Below are positions 1 through 12,454 of a DNA stretch of 64,000 nt, piece after piece. This DNA is from Atherix ibis. Its lineage: Eukaryota; Arthropoda; Insecta; Diptera; Athericidae. The translations under genes were made by a program, and so were the position numbers. The notes below the pieces were generated by a model that made no database searches, was not told the DNA's origin, and saw only the letters and a program-made list of their open reading frames with translations. The stretch lies in NCBI GenBank assembly GCA_958298945.1, contig OY282605.1, positions 10,741,811-10,805,810 of the forward strand. Direction: 5' to 3'. Position 1 is the stretch's first letter. Every line of letters begins with the position of its first letter.

Positions 1-1440
1 TTAGGCATTTTTTTAAAAAAAAACTAATATCCATCAAATAGTGACCGAATTACACCTTAAAAATTTGCGAAAATTTATTAAAAACCATAAAATGTTCATC
101 AAAAATGAAAAAATCATTAAAAATTTATCAAAAATAAACTTAATTTTAACTTTACTTAATTAAAAAATCCAAACTTTAAAGTGGATTATCATTTTGTTAA
201 TTAGCAAATTAAATTTTATATAAAATACATTTATTTTCGTAGTGTCTGTAATAATTTTACTGAAGGATTGTTTATCCAAATCTTTCCTGGGAATAATTAG
301 TTAAATTTTAAAATCTACTCAAAAAAGGGTCTTTTTTACCATAAAAAATATAATATTTGGGCGAAAAATTCCTAGAACGTGTAATTTGGAGATGTGGGTG
401 ATGTCAATTGGATTTCCAAGATCGTTCGATTGGACGCCGCTGAATTTTTTTCATATGTATATAGAATTAACCAAACGATCATATTTATGTAGATAATTTT
501 CAAACTTTTAGGCATTTTTTTAAAAAAAAACTAATATCCATCAAGTAGTGACCGAATTACACCTTAAAAATTTACGAAAATTTATTAAAAACCATAAAAT
601 ATTCATCAAAAATGAAAAAATTATTAAATATTTATCAAAAAAAAATGCCCTAATTTAGATAATAGAATAAAATAGAAAAATTCAATTAAAATTTAAATAA
701 AATATGCACTTTACTTAATTAAAATATCCAAACTTTAAAGTGGCAAATTATATTTGATATAAAATACATTTATTTTCATAGTGTCTGTAATAATTTTACT
801 GAAGGATTGTAAAAGGAAGGCATCCTTCCTAGAAATGCTTGGTTAAATTTTAAAACCTACTCAAAAATCGTTTTTTTTTTCTACCATAAAAAATATAATA
901 TTTGCCCGAAAAGTTCCTAGAACGTGTAATTTAAAGATGTGGGTGAGGTCAAGTGGACTTCTAAGATCGTTTGATTGGACGCCGCTGAATTTTTTTCATT
1001 TGTATATAGGATTAAGCAAACGATCATATTTATGTAAATAATTGCCAAACTTTTAGGCATTTAAAAAAAAAAACTAATATCCATCAAATAGTGACCAAAT
1101 TACACCTTAAAAATTTGCAAAAATTTATTAAAAACCATAAAATATTCATCAAAAATGAAAAAATCATTAAAAATTTATCAAAAAAAAATGCCCTAATTTA
1201 GATAATAGAATAAAATAGAAAAATTCAATTAAAATTTAAATAAAATATGCACTTTACTTAATTAAAATATCTAAACTTTAAAGTGGATTATCATTTTGTT
1301 AATTAGCAAATTAAATTTGATATAAAATACATTTATTTTCATAGTGTCTGTAATAATTTTACCGAAGGATTTTTACCCAAATCCTTCCTGGGAATGGTTA
1401 GTCAAATTTTGGTTTTTTTCTACCATAAAAAATAAAATAT
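1..1440 (+). repeat. Three tandem ~510-545-bp units made from a rosa-like transposase C-terminus
   Basis: Units start at 1, 508 and 1053 with the same sequence (TTAGGCATTTT, A run, CTAATATCC). In + frame each reads TNIHQIVTELHLKNLRKFIK, the helix that follows the third catalytic Asp in this family (NIRxxIAEI...). Just before it, units 1 and 2 hold a decayed third-Asp motif (FPRSFDWTPLNFF, about 425-465 and 965-1005). Unit 3 is cut short near 1440. Stops and shifts are frequent, so nothing is translated. The array continues left of the window. Confidence 0.7.
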
Positions 1441-1793
1441 TTCACTAAAGTGATCATATTCATAGTGTAAAAATTTTCTGAAAAATTTATTCTTTAAATA
1501 CATTAACCAAAAATACAAAAAAAAAATTAAAACAGATTTAATTTTTTCTACTTTATTGTTTTTAAAAGTTTTCAGAAAAACTACTTTTAACTTTTTAACA
1601 TCACCATTATTATCATCCATTAACTTCTATTCTAAACACCTGCCTAAACATATATTAAGTGAAATGGGAATAGAAAAAAACTAACTTACTTACAAAACGG
1701 TTGTTTTACAATATATTTTTTTTTTGTCGATGATATTTACATCATCTACAACTCATTTTCCCACACTTAAATAAATTTTTTTTTTTTTGGCAG

Positions 1794-1960
1794 GTGATTT
1801 TTCTTCTACCGACTCTTATGATTATACCAGAAAAGTGCATAATCATTCCATCCAAAACAGAGTGATTGAAATTGCTTTCGACGAAAATGAAAACATTCTC
1901 CTTAATCATATTGAAGAAAAGAAATTATACTCGAAAAAAAAACAACCACTCAGCAGCTAG
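1794..1960 (+). CDS. Candidate 3'-terminal coding exon of an unidentified gene
   Basis: A strong acceptor (T13, GGCAG) ends at 1793. It is followed by two bases completing a codon, then 54 sense codons to TAG at 1958-1960. The peptide begins DFSSTDSYDYTRKVHNHS, is hydrophilic and acidic in the middle (FDENENILLNHIEE) and ends KKKQPLSS. The stretch is richer in G+C than its flanks and has no ATG, as expected for an internal or terminal exon. Upstream exons would lie left of the window, since 1-1440 is a tandem repeat. It looks like a cytoplasmic tail, but I do not recognise the family. It could also be a chance open frame behind a T run. Confidence 0.42.
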
Positions 1961-3445
1961 CTATCCATTAAAATGGCTCGCGCACAGATTATTTGTACAT
2001 ACTTCTTGGGAACCGGCTGTATTAAATTGTTCTACTCGTTCTTCTGTTTTCATATTTTATCGAAAATATTAAAGTTCTCACATACAAAAAAAACATCCCC
2101 TATCCACAATCTACAATTTTACGTCCATTATCATTTTAAAAGAACGAAGAAAAAAAATATTCGAAATTCTCAAAGTAGCCTTAACAGTTTCAGTCTCTAT
2201 TCTAAGGCAACACAAAACACAACACGAATGAAAATAGGCAGTCAGCCGCCTTCCACGGCCATCATAAAAATTGGGTTAAAAATGATTTAGCAGTTTTTCT
2301 TCAACTTTTTATTAGCCATCCATACATTCAATACGTGTATATGTTGAACAACATATAAGAGTATATGCCCGGTGTAAATGTTCAACCTAGGCACAATTCA
2401 AATTTTTAAAAATATTAACAAAAAAAAAAAACAAAAATTCTCTAAATTTCTAACAAACTTCTTATTTTTCATCATTTTTCCCTAGCAAAAAATTTTCTGA
2501 TGGATTTTATCCTTGTTTTTTTTTGGTAAAAAGGCAAGTAAATTTTCTGTCCTGATTATGAAATCCTGTAATTTTAGTATATCATCATCTAACCTCACTT
2601 CTACCATACAATTCGTGTCAGCACCTCAGCCATCCATCCATCGTCTTAGCAAAGTCATCCATCCGACGTTATAGTCATCTCTCTCTCTCTATCATTACCA
2701 TCGTCATGGTTTTTATTTTCTTCTTCTTCTTTTTTTTTTTCTTTCTTTTTTTCCCCAGCACCAAGCGCTGTTGTTGTTGTTATTTTGTTGTTGTTATAGT
2801 AATAGCCCAAAAAAAAAAAAAAAAAAAAAAAAAAAATAGGTATACAACGCCCATTTACCAACACATAATAGTAGTAATAAGGATACAGAGTTGTTGATCG
2901 TTATTGCTTGCGACTCCCTAACGTATAGGAGCTATTGAATATCCTGGTTAGTTTTTGTGGCTGTATTCAATTCTTCTCCTTATTCCCTAGTTCGTTGCCG
3001 TTCATATTTCCTAACTTAGGGATGTGGTTAATATTTACCCCTTATTCTCTACCCGGCATAGTCAACATCTTACTTTTAACACCCTTACATACGGATACGG
3101 TTCCGTATCTTCTCGTGTTGTTATCATTCATATTTTTTTTGGTTATCGTTTTATATTTTCTTTACTATTTTTCTCTTAATGTCGGTTAATGGAAATTAAT
3201 GTATCCCTCAATTCGGATAGCGCCCCCAAAGGTAAATTCGGTTTTCTTATTGTGTCAGACTAGACAGTACATCCTCTACCTGTAAGCTATGATATTTTGA
3301 CTCGCCTCCATTACTACGTCTTTTGGTTCAAAATATCCCCCCTCCCCCTTCACTCCTCTTGTTCACAACTAACTTTGGAAGTTTTCTACTGACAGCATCA
3401 TCACTCTTTTTTTTGTATTACCCCAAATGAATCCAATTTTTAAGC

Positions 3446-3477
<32 letters not shown>

Positions 3478-5211
3478 CAACCATAACCATCATGTCCTCG
3501 TTGAGTAAAGATTCCATTAAAATTTGATGTAATGGAAATTTTTACCAAACAATTTTTTTCACTATCATCACATTCATTTTTTTTCATTTTTTTTACCATT
3601 TATATTTATTGTATTTTATGAAATTATTTTCTTATTCTTTTAATTTTTATTATTATTCGTAGTATGGTTTTTTTTTTTTAAATTTAATAATATTTTTTTT
3701 TCCAGTTCTTCTCTCACATGAATTTCGACGAATTTCTTTGGAACTTCTTTGACCCAAAAAAAAAATAAGATTAGATGAAACGATTGGGAAGGAAAGTAAC
3801 CGAATCATTGTTTTGTGGGACCAACTATTTTGGAGAATTGAAGAAGGTAAGTGTAGAGTTGTTGTCTTAAGTGCCTTTTTGGGTGGGCAAACCCAAATTG
3901 AAAATGACTTAATCATCTGTTGTGCGTTGACTGAAGATTATTGATGATCTCCATGTTAGACGATTTAGATACACCAACGCACTATACAGCCAATTTCTGT
4001 ACTGACTACTTTTTTTTTTTACAGGCTCGCTTAATATTACTGTTGTGAAAACTGTAGTAATATTCTGCAGGGCTTTAAGAGCAACTTTGTTCAATTTTAA
4101 GATGATGGAAGAAAAAAACCTCCACTTTTCATTTTAAATTGAATATTATTAAGATTTAGATACAAATATATAGTATATATTCATACTTATGTGTGTGTAG
4201 ATATGATAATGTACGGTAGAAACTTAAGGAGAGAAAAAAAAAACTGATAATAATTAGTTAAGATAACTTCATAGAATGTTAATGCCTCTATTCAGCTATT
4301 CCCTGATACATATCTAACCATCTTGATTATATTGTATATGAAATTATATATTGTAGTAGATAAAAATTGATTCGATTTTAAAAGCTTTTTGATTACACAT
4401 CTCTAAATGGAATTTGTACAATACAACAACAACAAAAAAGAAAAAAATCATCTTGTAATTATTATATATTAATAAGAACAACAAGCATTTTTCATCTTGA
4501 AAAGCTAGTATTCCAATGGATGATGAAATGTTGTTTTTACATAAAAATTACGTGTACATTAAAGTGTGGCTCACATGGTTCATAATAAAATTTATCTAAA
4601 AAGAAAATATGATTATTTGTAATTTCCATAAATTATATTTTAGTGAATATTAAGAATCTTATTCGAAGAGCATCTAATGGAAATTTATAGTGTACAGTTT
4701 TGAATTTATTTAAGGAAAAGTCTTAAAAGTGATGATTTGTAAAATTCTAATAGAAAAATTTATTCCAATGAGAAAATTTATTTAATTTTTATTCGAATTA
4801 AATATTTAAACATAAAATATGCGAATATGTATTTTGATGGGAACAATTTTTTTAAAATAATCTTCAATTTTATCATCAACTATAGAAATGTATTATCCAA
4901 TTTGCACTTGAGAAACTATAGTTAAATTAGAAATATTTTAAAATTGAATTTTAACTAAAGTTTTAGTGTTTTTTATTGTATATCTTATGCCATTATAAAA
5001 TAATTATATTTATTTATTTTGAAATGGTTATAATTAGAATTTTTGGAGGAGTTTAACTTTTTAAGATGATAATTTTTCTTATATATACTCTAAAGTTTTA
5101 AGATAGTCTGCTGTAAAAATAAATTTATATATAAAACTCTACTAATCCTAAGAGATATGTAATTCTGAAAATTATGTATTCAGAGAACTTTTATCGTGCA
5201 ATAAAATTTGT
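1961..5211 (+). other. Possible long 3' UTR and flanking DNA with simple repeats
   Basis: Downstream of the candidate stop the DNA holds low-complexity tracts typical of long insect 3' UTRs: TTG-rich repeats and a run of about 25 A (2765-2836), (CT)n at about 3449-3472, and T or A runs. Candidate AATAAA signals occur (for example at about 4585). Several hydrophobic open frames here (for example 2935-3189) come from T-rich composition. I see no supported gene from 1961 to 5211. Confidence 0.25.
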
Positions 5212-5376
5212 CAATACAATAGCTTTGTTACATACATTTTTGGGTGTTTGAAGCCTCATATATGGCAATTTCGCTTATAAAGGGTTTCAGCTGAACGAGA
5301 AATAAGCCTTTTTGCGAAAAATCAGAATGCCAGGTTCTACTTTTGTAGATAGTTTTCTTTTAATTTTAATACATAA
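5212..5376 (-). pseudogene. Rosa-like transposase first-Asp fragment, copy 1
   Basis: On the minus strand the decayed motif AYFSF...AKLPYM matches the first-Asp region of this family (DEAHFxLxGYVNKQNCRIWG). The same ~165 bases recur at 7440-7625, where the motif is better kept. Only an isolated module is present, followed on its right by a minisatellite. Confidence 0.5.
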
Positions 5377-5379
5377 CTC

Positions 5380-5880
5380 AATAGCTAAAAACATCTACTA
5401 AGGACTTAACGTTTACAAATCTCTGCCAACGACTTGGCAGCTAAAGATAATTACCAGAGCTTAACAGCTATAGACCTCTGTTAGTGACTTGACAGCTAAA
5501 GACTTCCACTAATAGCTTTACAATTAAATACTTGTTCGAGTGACTTTACAGCTAACTATCTCTACTAATGAACTGACAGGTAAAGACCTCTATTATATCC
5601 TTGCAACTGTAGACCTCTGTTAGCGGCTTGACAGCTAAAACCTCTACTAATAGCTTTCAAGCGAGTTCATAGCTACCGATCTTTGCTAATTTTAGCGACT
5701 TGACAGCTATAGACCTCTACTACTTGGCAAAGAACTTTATTATACCTTGACAGCTATAGACCTCTACTACCGACTTGATAGCTAGAAACCTCTATTAAAG
5801 ACTTGGCAGCTTAATACCTCTGTTTATGAATTGACATTTAAAGACCTCTGCTAATGACTCGATAGCTAAAGGCTTCTAAT
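5380..5880. repeat. Degenerate minisatellite of about 30-bp units
   Basis: A diverged tandem repeat with consensus near ACTTGACAGCTAAAGACCTC followed by TACTAATG, about 16 units. Weaker echoes (AGACCTTTTCTTAT, GGCAGTCCCAGACC) extend to about 6500. It lies between two copies of a transposase fragment (5212 and 7440). High divergence suggests an old array. Confidence 0.65.
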
Positions 5881-6779
5881 CATTAAAAAGGTAAGTTTTG
5901 GTAAAAGAAAAGATTGTCCTGTTGATGTATTTTGAGAGCTTTACACCTCCTTTTACTGTTGGCAAGTGCAGACCTCTTTTATAACATTTTGCTAGTCATT
6001 GATTTTTTGATAGTTTTTTTTTTAAATTTCAGATTCTTTTCACAATTTGGCAGCTGCTATTTAATGGTGAAGTGATAAACTGTATTTCTATAGATTTGAC
6101 AGCTTAAGACCTTTTCTTATATTAAATGTACTTTTAAATAAATAGAAACGTTATCATTTTTAGTGATTTTGGAGTTTAAAACCTTCTTCTAGGGTTGGCA
6201 GTCCCAGACCCTTCTTTTTAATTTTAAGCAGATTCAGATCCTTTTTAACGTTCTTAAGACCTTTACTTTTATTACGGATCCTTTTGAATAAACCTAAGAA
6301 GTATAATTTTTAATGATTTGTTAACTTAAGATATCTTTTTTATGCTTTAGGATTACTAGATCTCTATTTATGTCGATAAAAGTGAATTTGTGTAAAAAGT
6401 AAAAATATTTTTTTAAGGTTTGCACAGTTGTTAGCATTTTTAGGGTTTCAAAGCTCCAGACCCCTAACTTATATTCAGGGTACGTTCCGGTCAAGTAAAA
6501 GTTTATAAATTTTATTATTTAAGAGATCTTTTTTGAAAAGCTAAAATTTGGCTTATAAGGTTTTGACAACTGTTTGTCCTTTTTTATATTTTAACAATTC
6601 CAGAACCTTTATTTATATAAAAAAGATTTTCATTCCAAAAAATCTAACAATTCCGGATGTTTTTTTTTTCTTAGATATTTAACAGCTTTATACCTTCAAG
6701 CAATATGACAAATTTTAAGCATAATAAAAATTATTTTGAATAATACATATATTAAATAGGTTTTAAATAATAGCAAAAA

Positions 6780-7200
6780 TTTCAACGGCGTCAAATTGCA
6801 TGATCATGAATGCCATTTGTCATCAACAAATCATAAAATTAAGCGTATTGGGAATTTTTCATAAAATTTGCACTTCGGAAATTAAAGTTTAATAAAATAC
6901 TTTTCAAATGCAGATTTTTATAAAATTTGCCATTTTTTATAAAATAAAGTTTTTAAATAATTTTGAGTAGAATTTTGACAGGACTCAATTCGTTTGAAGG
7001 ATAGTTTTTGAAGAATTTTTCACACATTTCGTACTGTAATTGGGTCATTAATTGGCGGATTTGGGTTTTTAAATAATCTAAATTTTAACGACTGTCTGTA
7101 TAAATTTGATTTTTTTTTGTTTTTTTTTTTTTTTAAAATTTCAACGGCGTCAAATGGCACGATCTTGAAGGCCATTTGACATCAACAAATCATGAAATTA
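6780..7200 (-). pseudogene. Rosa-like transposase third-Asp and C-terminal fragments
   Basis: Two minus-strand copies of the third-Asp segment occur, at about 6780-6840 and 7138-7205 (the second reads VNWPSRSCHLTPLKF, with Asp replaced by His). Between them the C-terminal helix segment is readable (about 6960-7090). With 7440-7625 (first-Asp region) this gives a minus-strand element in the order first Asp, third Asp, C-terminus, with the middle missing. Confidence 0.5.
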
Positions 7201-7439
7201 ACCATACTGGCAACTTTTTGTAAAATAAAGACAAACATTTATTATATTGTAATATATGGTTGTTAAAGCCATAAAGAGTCCAGGTAGAAATATTTTTGTT
7301 CAGACCAAAACAAATTAGGTATGATAAGGTCATAGCGCTTAGAATTGGCGATTACTATTTCTCGTTCTTCATTTGCTAAGAATAAGGCCTAAAAAATAGC
7401 AATTTTAGAGAAAAGTGCACACCAGAGAGTTACATTTTC

Positions 7440-7625
7440 CAATACAATAGCTTTGTTACATCCAGTTTTAGGTATTTAAAGCCTCATATGTGGCAATTTT
7501 GTTTAATAACGTGTCAGCCGAGCGAGAAATAGGCCTCATCTCTGAAGAAAATTTTTTACGCAAAATCAGCATGCAAGGTTCTACTTTTGTAAAAAGTTTT
7601 TTTTTAAATTTTTATACATTAATTA
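7440..7625 (-). pseudogene. Rosa-like transposase first-Asp fragment, copy 2
   Basis: The minus strand reads FFRDEAYFSLG, a stop, HVIKQNCHI, a stop, G: the first catalytic Asp region of the WPPRSCDLTP-type transposases (SDEAHF...NKQNCRIWG) with stops. It shares about 150 bases with 5212-5376 and is related to about 42020-42120. Confidence 0.55.
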
Positions 7626-10600
7626 AGGTAAAAATTAAAACTATTAATTGGCAAATTTTGTGCATAATAAAAATTATCTTAGCTAATATAAATATTTAAT
7701 ATCTGTCAAAGAAATGAGATGTATTTCCCGAACTAAAAACTGAAGAACATTTTACTTATCATTTCAAACATCAAACAATTTTGACATTTTATTAAAAAAA
7801 AAAAACAATCAGAAAATATTTATTGTAAATTTCACCATAAGTATAAAAAGTTTTTTGAGTCAAATTTAGATTATCGAAAACTGAAAAGTAAAAATACCAA
7901 TCCGACTTTGAAAGTTTTTTGCTCTTCTAAGAAATCATATAAAAAACTAAAAAGTAAATATTAGAAAATTTTCTTGAAATTCATTTAAAGATTGTCGGTA
8001 AATTCTTAACAATTTAAATGGAATGGTAACATCCAACACTAATTCCTAAACCAAATCATCTTATTATATATGCATTTCAACTAATTATGAACTTATTGTG
8101 AAGAATATGCGACATAAAACTTATCAATTTGCATAATAATATTAAATACGCTTAAGATTCGTTAAGAATGTAACGAAAATGAATTGGAGAACAAATCGAA
8201 AATCTCGAAATAATGGCAGATTCTAAGTATTTAAGTAGAATCTGATGTAGAAGAGTCATTAGAGAATGCCATGAAAATCCTTATTTAAGATGTCATGTCG
8301 TATAGGGATTTTTCATGCATGGAAGAAGATGATTTCGAAAAATTCTAGATGATACAGGAATTGAATGAATCCGATTAGGATGATATGCAATAAGACATAA
8401 TATTGTCTTGACTGTGGAGGTTTTATAGAATAAAATTAACCAAAATGACAGTTAAGATGACTGAAGTAGAATTGAATATTGAAAACTGGGAGATTGTTCA
8501 TTTGGCTTTGATACTTTCAATCCGATACAGGAAAATTATCTCTAAGAATACTATCTACTCAAATAATCTGACATTAAGCACTGAAATATCACCTCTCAGT
8601 CTCACCTGTCAGACTGGACTCGGAGCCCCGATTAAAGTGCATTTAGATGCAAATGGTTTTGCTCTTAAGGCATCAGACACGGTCGACTGATAATAATGGA
8701 ACTAAAAACCTGACCAAATTTTTTTTAAAATTCTTTTCAATTCGATGATCCAAGAACTCTATCTGAACCATTAGTTCTTCCTTTCAACCTTTTCTGCTCG
8801 TATTGCTCGAATTGTTCCAAATTTTTATTTTCCTATAACTTTTAAAACCATCAAAACTATGGCAAAGCGACAAAAAGAAAATAATGTTCAACCTTTATAC
8901 TCATCGAAATTATTTATTCTGCTTGATCATCGAAAACTGCCCATTAATATGATGATGACGAGTCATACGGTGATGTAGCGTAGCCGATAAAGCTTGAATA
9001 AGGATAAAACTCAGTCAAGTATTAAAAAAAAAAAATGTTAAATCGTGATCTTAAGATATTAATCTTGAATCGGTATACGTATGAGGTCAGATTCATTGTA
9101 TCGATGGTAGAATTGGCAGCCGCCATAAAGATTATTGACTAGAACTGAGTTGAGTCTGCTCTTCTTATGACCTTTTACTTTTCAGCCATCCACTTTCATA
9201 TCAGTGGTGTCAGAGTCAATGTCAGTCTTAGAATATGAGTTCATCTTTAAGTGGAAAGCACCTCATATCGATGAACAAACGTTCAGATCAGGTGGCGTTC
9301 GTTCATGACAAAAATCATAAATTTCACTTCCTATTGACACTTATTTCATCTTGAATCGAAACCGATGGTCACGTCTGATGATAAAATTTCAATTTTTCAA
9401 TAATTCCAGCTTTTTGTTGTCTTTGTCTCTACCATTTGAACCCAATAACGTCAAAGTATTCTTAAGTTTGTTAATATAAGAATCTTTTTAAAAAAAAAAA
9501 ATCTCGAACACCTTAACGTAGGTTTTTTCCCATCTTAACTCCTTATAGACCTACAATACGTATATTAAAAATTATTATCAGACCCTCTAACCCCCCGCCA
9601 TCTCTCAAAAATAATAATAATATTTTCTACCAAAATAAATAGTCCTACACCTCAAGATTGTGATATTTATGAGTATCTCACACTCGAAATTGGGGCTAGT
9701 CTCGTACTTATTCTACCATATATGGTAATGTGATTTGTTCAAATTCAGATTATATAATTAGTGAACGATTAATAAATTATCAGGTGTGGCTTGAAAAGGT
9801 TTTTTTTTTCATAGTCTAATGAATAAGAATTTTCAACACCAAATGAAAACAAATCCAATAAATCTAGTTTAGTTTTTACCTAAAAGAAATAATCTCAATT
9901 TATATTATCTTTTTGACATTTTTAAAAATTAACTCTATTGTTCAAAATTATATTAAGATATTCTGAATGGAATTTTTGCTACACCTATAAACTATGTTAA
10001 TAAGTTTATTATTATGCATACACATATATAGAATATTCGATTTTCTAAACCGGAAAGATTATTCTAATCAATAATTTTATTATAAAAGCAAAATCACAGG
10101 TAAAAAAAAATGAGAAAATAAATGAATTCTCATCTTTTGAATATCAATATAAATTTTTGTTAAAACCTTGACTCGTTTTTTTTTGGGGATAGCGCATCAT
10201 TAAAAATTGTGCAGATATAAAAAAATGGCGATAAGCATCATATTTCTTAATCAAAAATGTAGTATGTTTATTAACATTAATATAAACTATAAAAATTACG
10301 TAGGTTAATTCTAAATTAATAACATTAATAAATTTCAATCTAATCGGAAAACTTCTAATTCCAAAGAAGTTCTGATACTTTGAAAATAGTATGTTTATTA
10401 GAGAATTATGGCAAAAAAAATTGCTATAAAAATAATTTTTGGTGTTAATTTTTTTTGCCAATTTACTCACCATATCGTTTCATTTTTATTATTGATTTGA
10501 TTTTATTTATTATCTAATTAATATAATACAAAAGATATAATATCATAAATTTTAATTTAACAATTTTAGTTGAAATGATTTGTATGAAATATGTTAATTG

Positions 10601-10869
10601 GAAAAAATACATTTTTTCCACATCCAAAAAAAAAATTATTTAATATTTTTCCTAATTATTTTTAAAATAAAAGTTTTTTTTTTTCAAATATAACTTTTAG
10701 AATTATGTAGGCTAAGAAATATATATTTTTTTTTTCGAAAATAGTTGAATGTCAAAATTTTTAATAAATTTAGAATTTTTTTTCTTCAAAAAAATACTTA
10801 ATTAAACTTTATTAAATATAGAAAATAGGACTGATATTTTTATTTATAACAAAATTTATATAAATTTTT
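7626..10869. other. AT-rich stretch without a recognised gene
   Basis: Apart from the unassigned frame at 8445-8690 and a G+C-richer patch to about 9500, I see only AT-rich DNA with A/T runs. No motif, tandem repeat or RNA gene is recognised. Confidence 0.4.
8445..8690 (+). other. Unassigned 81-codon open frame
   Basis: An ATG-started frame ending TGATAATAATG sits in a stretch (about 8160-9500) with more G+C than its flanks. Upstream of the ATG, acidic-looking peptide segments appear in changing frames between stops, as in a decayed coding sequence. I recognise no domain. It could be a remnant of an old mobile element or gene, or chance. Confidence 0.15.
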
Positions 10870-12454
10870 TATTCATATTTACTATCTCCTTGAAAGGAGT
10901 TCTCTTGGGCAGCTTAACGTCATTGGAGGTATTCTTCCCAGTATTCGTAGCAGTGCTGAAAGGCTTCAACTGAAATTATACTTCTTTCGATGCTATCGAC
11001 AGTTTTTTCAAGAGTTTTTTTATCTTGAGGAGCAAAAAAAAAATTTTTAAGGGCTTAGATCAGTGAATTGGGTAAATGTGAGGGTGAGAGTGGTGGGGGG
11101 GGGGGGGTGAGTGTATTATGAAAAAACATAATCACGTGGTATGGCAGTAAAGGTCATAATATTCCGTTCATTTAACGTGCTATACCGATCGTTAGATATG
11201 ATAACACGAATCGCAAAGACTATAAGGATTGGGATATGCCCAATCAGCGCACCATAACTGATAGTTAGCAGTCAGTATTCAGTTACAAGCTGATTACTCC
11301 AACTGTTAGTGTCGAGGCTTATCTAAACCTCTACTGTCATAAGCAGTGATACCGACTGTGATAATTGCCAATATCTCCCACCAGCGATCCGAAGATCGTA
11401 CCCGCGATATTGGTATTAACCACAGCTACCACGTAAATGCCGAAGCACCTCACCAAAACCGAGCATAGAATCTGCTATTTCTATGGGCCCCCCCGATTCC
11501 CATGGCACCTAATTTTATTTTTAGAGTACTTTAGGTTTGTACCCCGCTCTGTGAATAATGCACCAAGCCATGTGGGGGTAATCACGTGATAATTATTTTT
11601 AATATCACATTTGCCAGCTACGGCATATCCACTATCGGATATTTACTTTTGCCCCATGTTAGCAATATTTTTCCTTTTTATACCATCATTGGGATGTGAA
11701 GCTGGTTTATACTTAATATTCCGCCGCCAATGCGGAGGCAGTAAATATCAGTTGAATAGGAGGAGGATACGGGGGGGGGGGGGGTAAGTATATTATGAGA
11801 AATTATAGAAATCCTCTTCTTTCGAAAAGAATTCGCTGAACGTCTCCACCGCCATATGACAGGAGACTCTGTTATGGTGAACCATCCAAATTACTGCAAT
11901 ATCCAATTTGACGCAAATTACCCACTGTTCTAAGCTTTTCAAGGCTTTCTTTAAAAGTTGGTTGATAATGATCTTCCTACTATTAAAAAAAACCAAATTT
12001 TGCTCTCTTCACTTTGACGTTTTATTTGAGGATTAAATTTTGGCACTCTTCACTTTGACGTTTTGTTTGATTTGATCCCACTTGAACGTTAATGATTCAT
12101 CGTAACCTTACGACTGAAGACGTCTGCGTCATTTTCGACTCTGTCGAGAAGATTATGGCACGCAATCGTCCGATAGAGGGGGGAAGGGGGGTGTATTATG
12201 AGAAACTAAGGTTAAGGCACGAAATTTTCCGATAGTCTTTCTGTTCGATCATGAGTTTTTTGGTCACCTAAAATCTGATAAAGGATAAAAGGATTCAATT
12301 TTAACCTATTAATCATTAACTCAAATATAAACCGAGGGTCTGACCTCCAAAAAATTCTTACTCGTTTCACGTTTGTATCAGTCCTCGATATTAAAGATCT
12401 CCTGGACCAGGTCCATTTTCCACAGCTTTTTAGTCGATATACCACCTCAGGCAA
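10870..12454 (-). pseudogene. Mariner relic in three pieces, interrupted by a foreign repeat
   Basis: In minus-strand order, 12454-12212 reads like a mariner second helix-turn-helix (SRTDTNVKRVR...LMINRLKLNPFILYQIL), 11996-11793 reads like the second-Asp region (WMVHHNRVSCHMA, from WxxHHDNAxxHxA, with Asp lost), and 11040-10870 reads like the C-terminus (VEAFQHCYEYWEEYLQ...FQGD, from the FExW...GxYFEGD ending). The order is that of a normal mariner. The first-Asp region is not seen, and about 0.6 kb of unrelated repeat lies between the last two pieces. Confidence 0.5.
11120..11760. repeat. GC-richer dispersed repeat inserted in the mariner relic, possibly a LINE 3' end
   Basis: This stretch is clearly richer in G+C than its flanks and shares an alignable core with 32530-32640: a CTACTGTCAT / CTACTATCAT segment, GCAGTGATA, and ACCACAGCT in the same order. 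The second copy sits just beyond a jockey-like reverse-transcriptase relic, so a LINE 3' end is plausible. It splits the mariner relic at 10870-12454. No open frame is recognised. Confidence 0.4.

Noticed and set aside
2655..3189. Poly-Phe and hydrophobic frames
   Set aside because: They come from T runs and simple repeats in a probable UTR.
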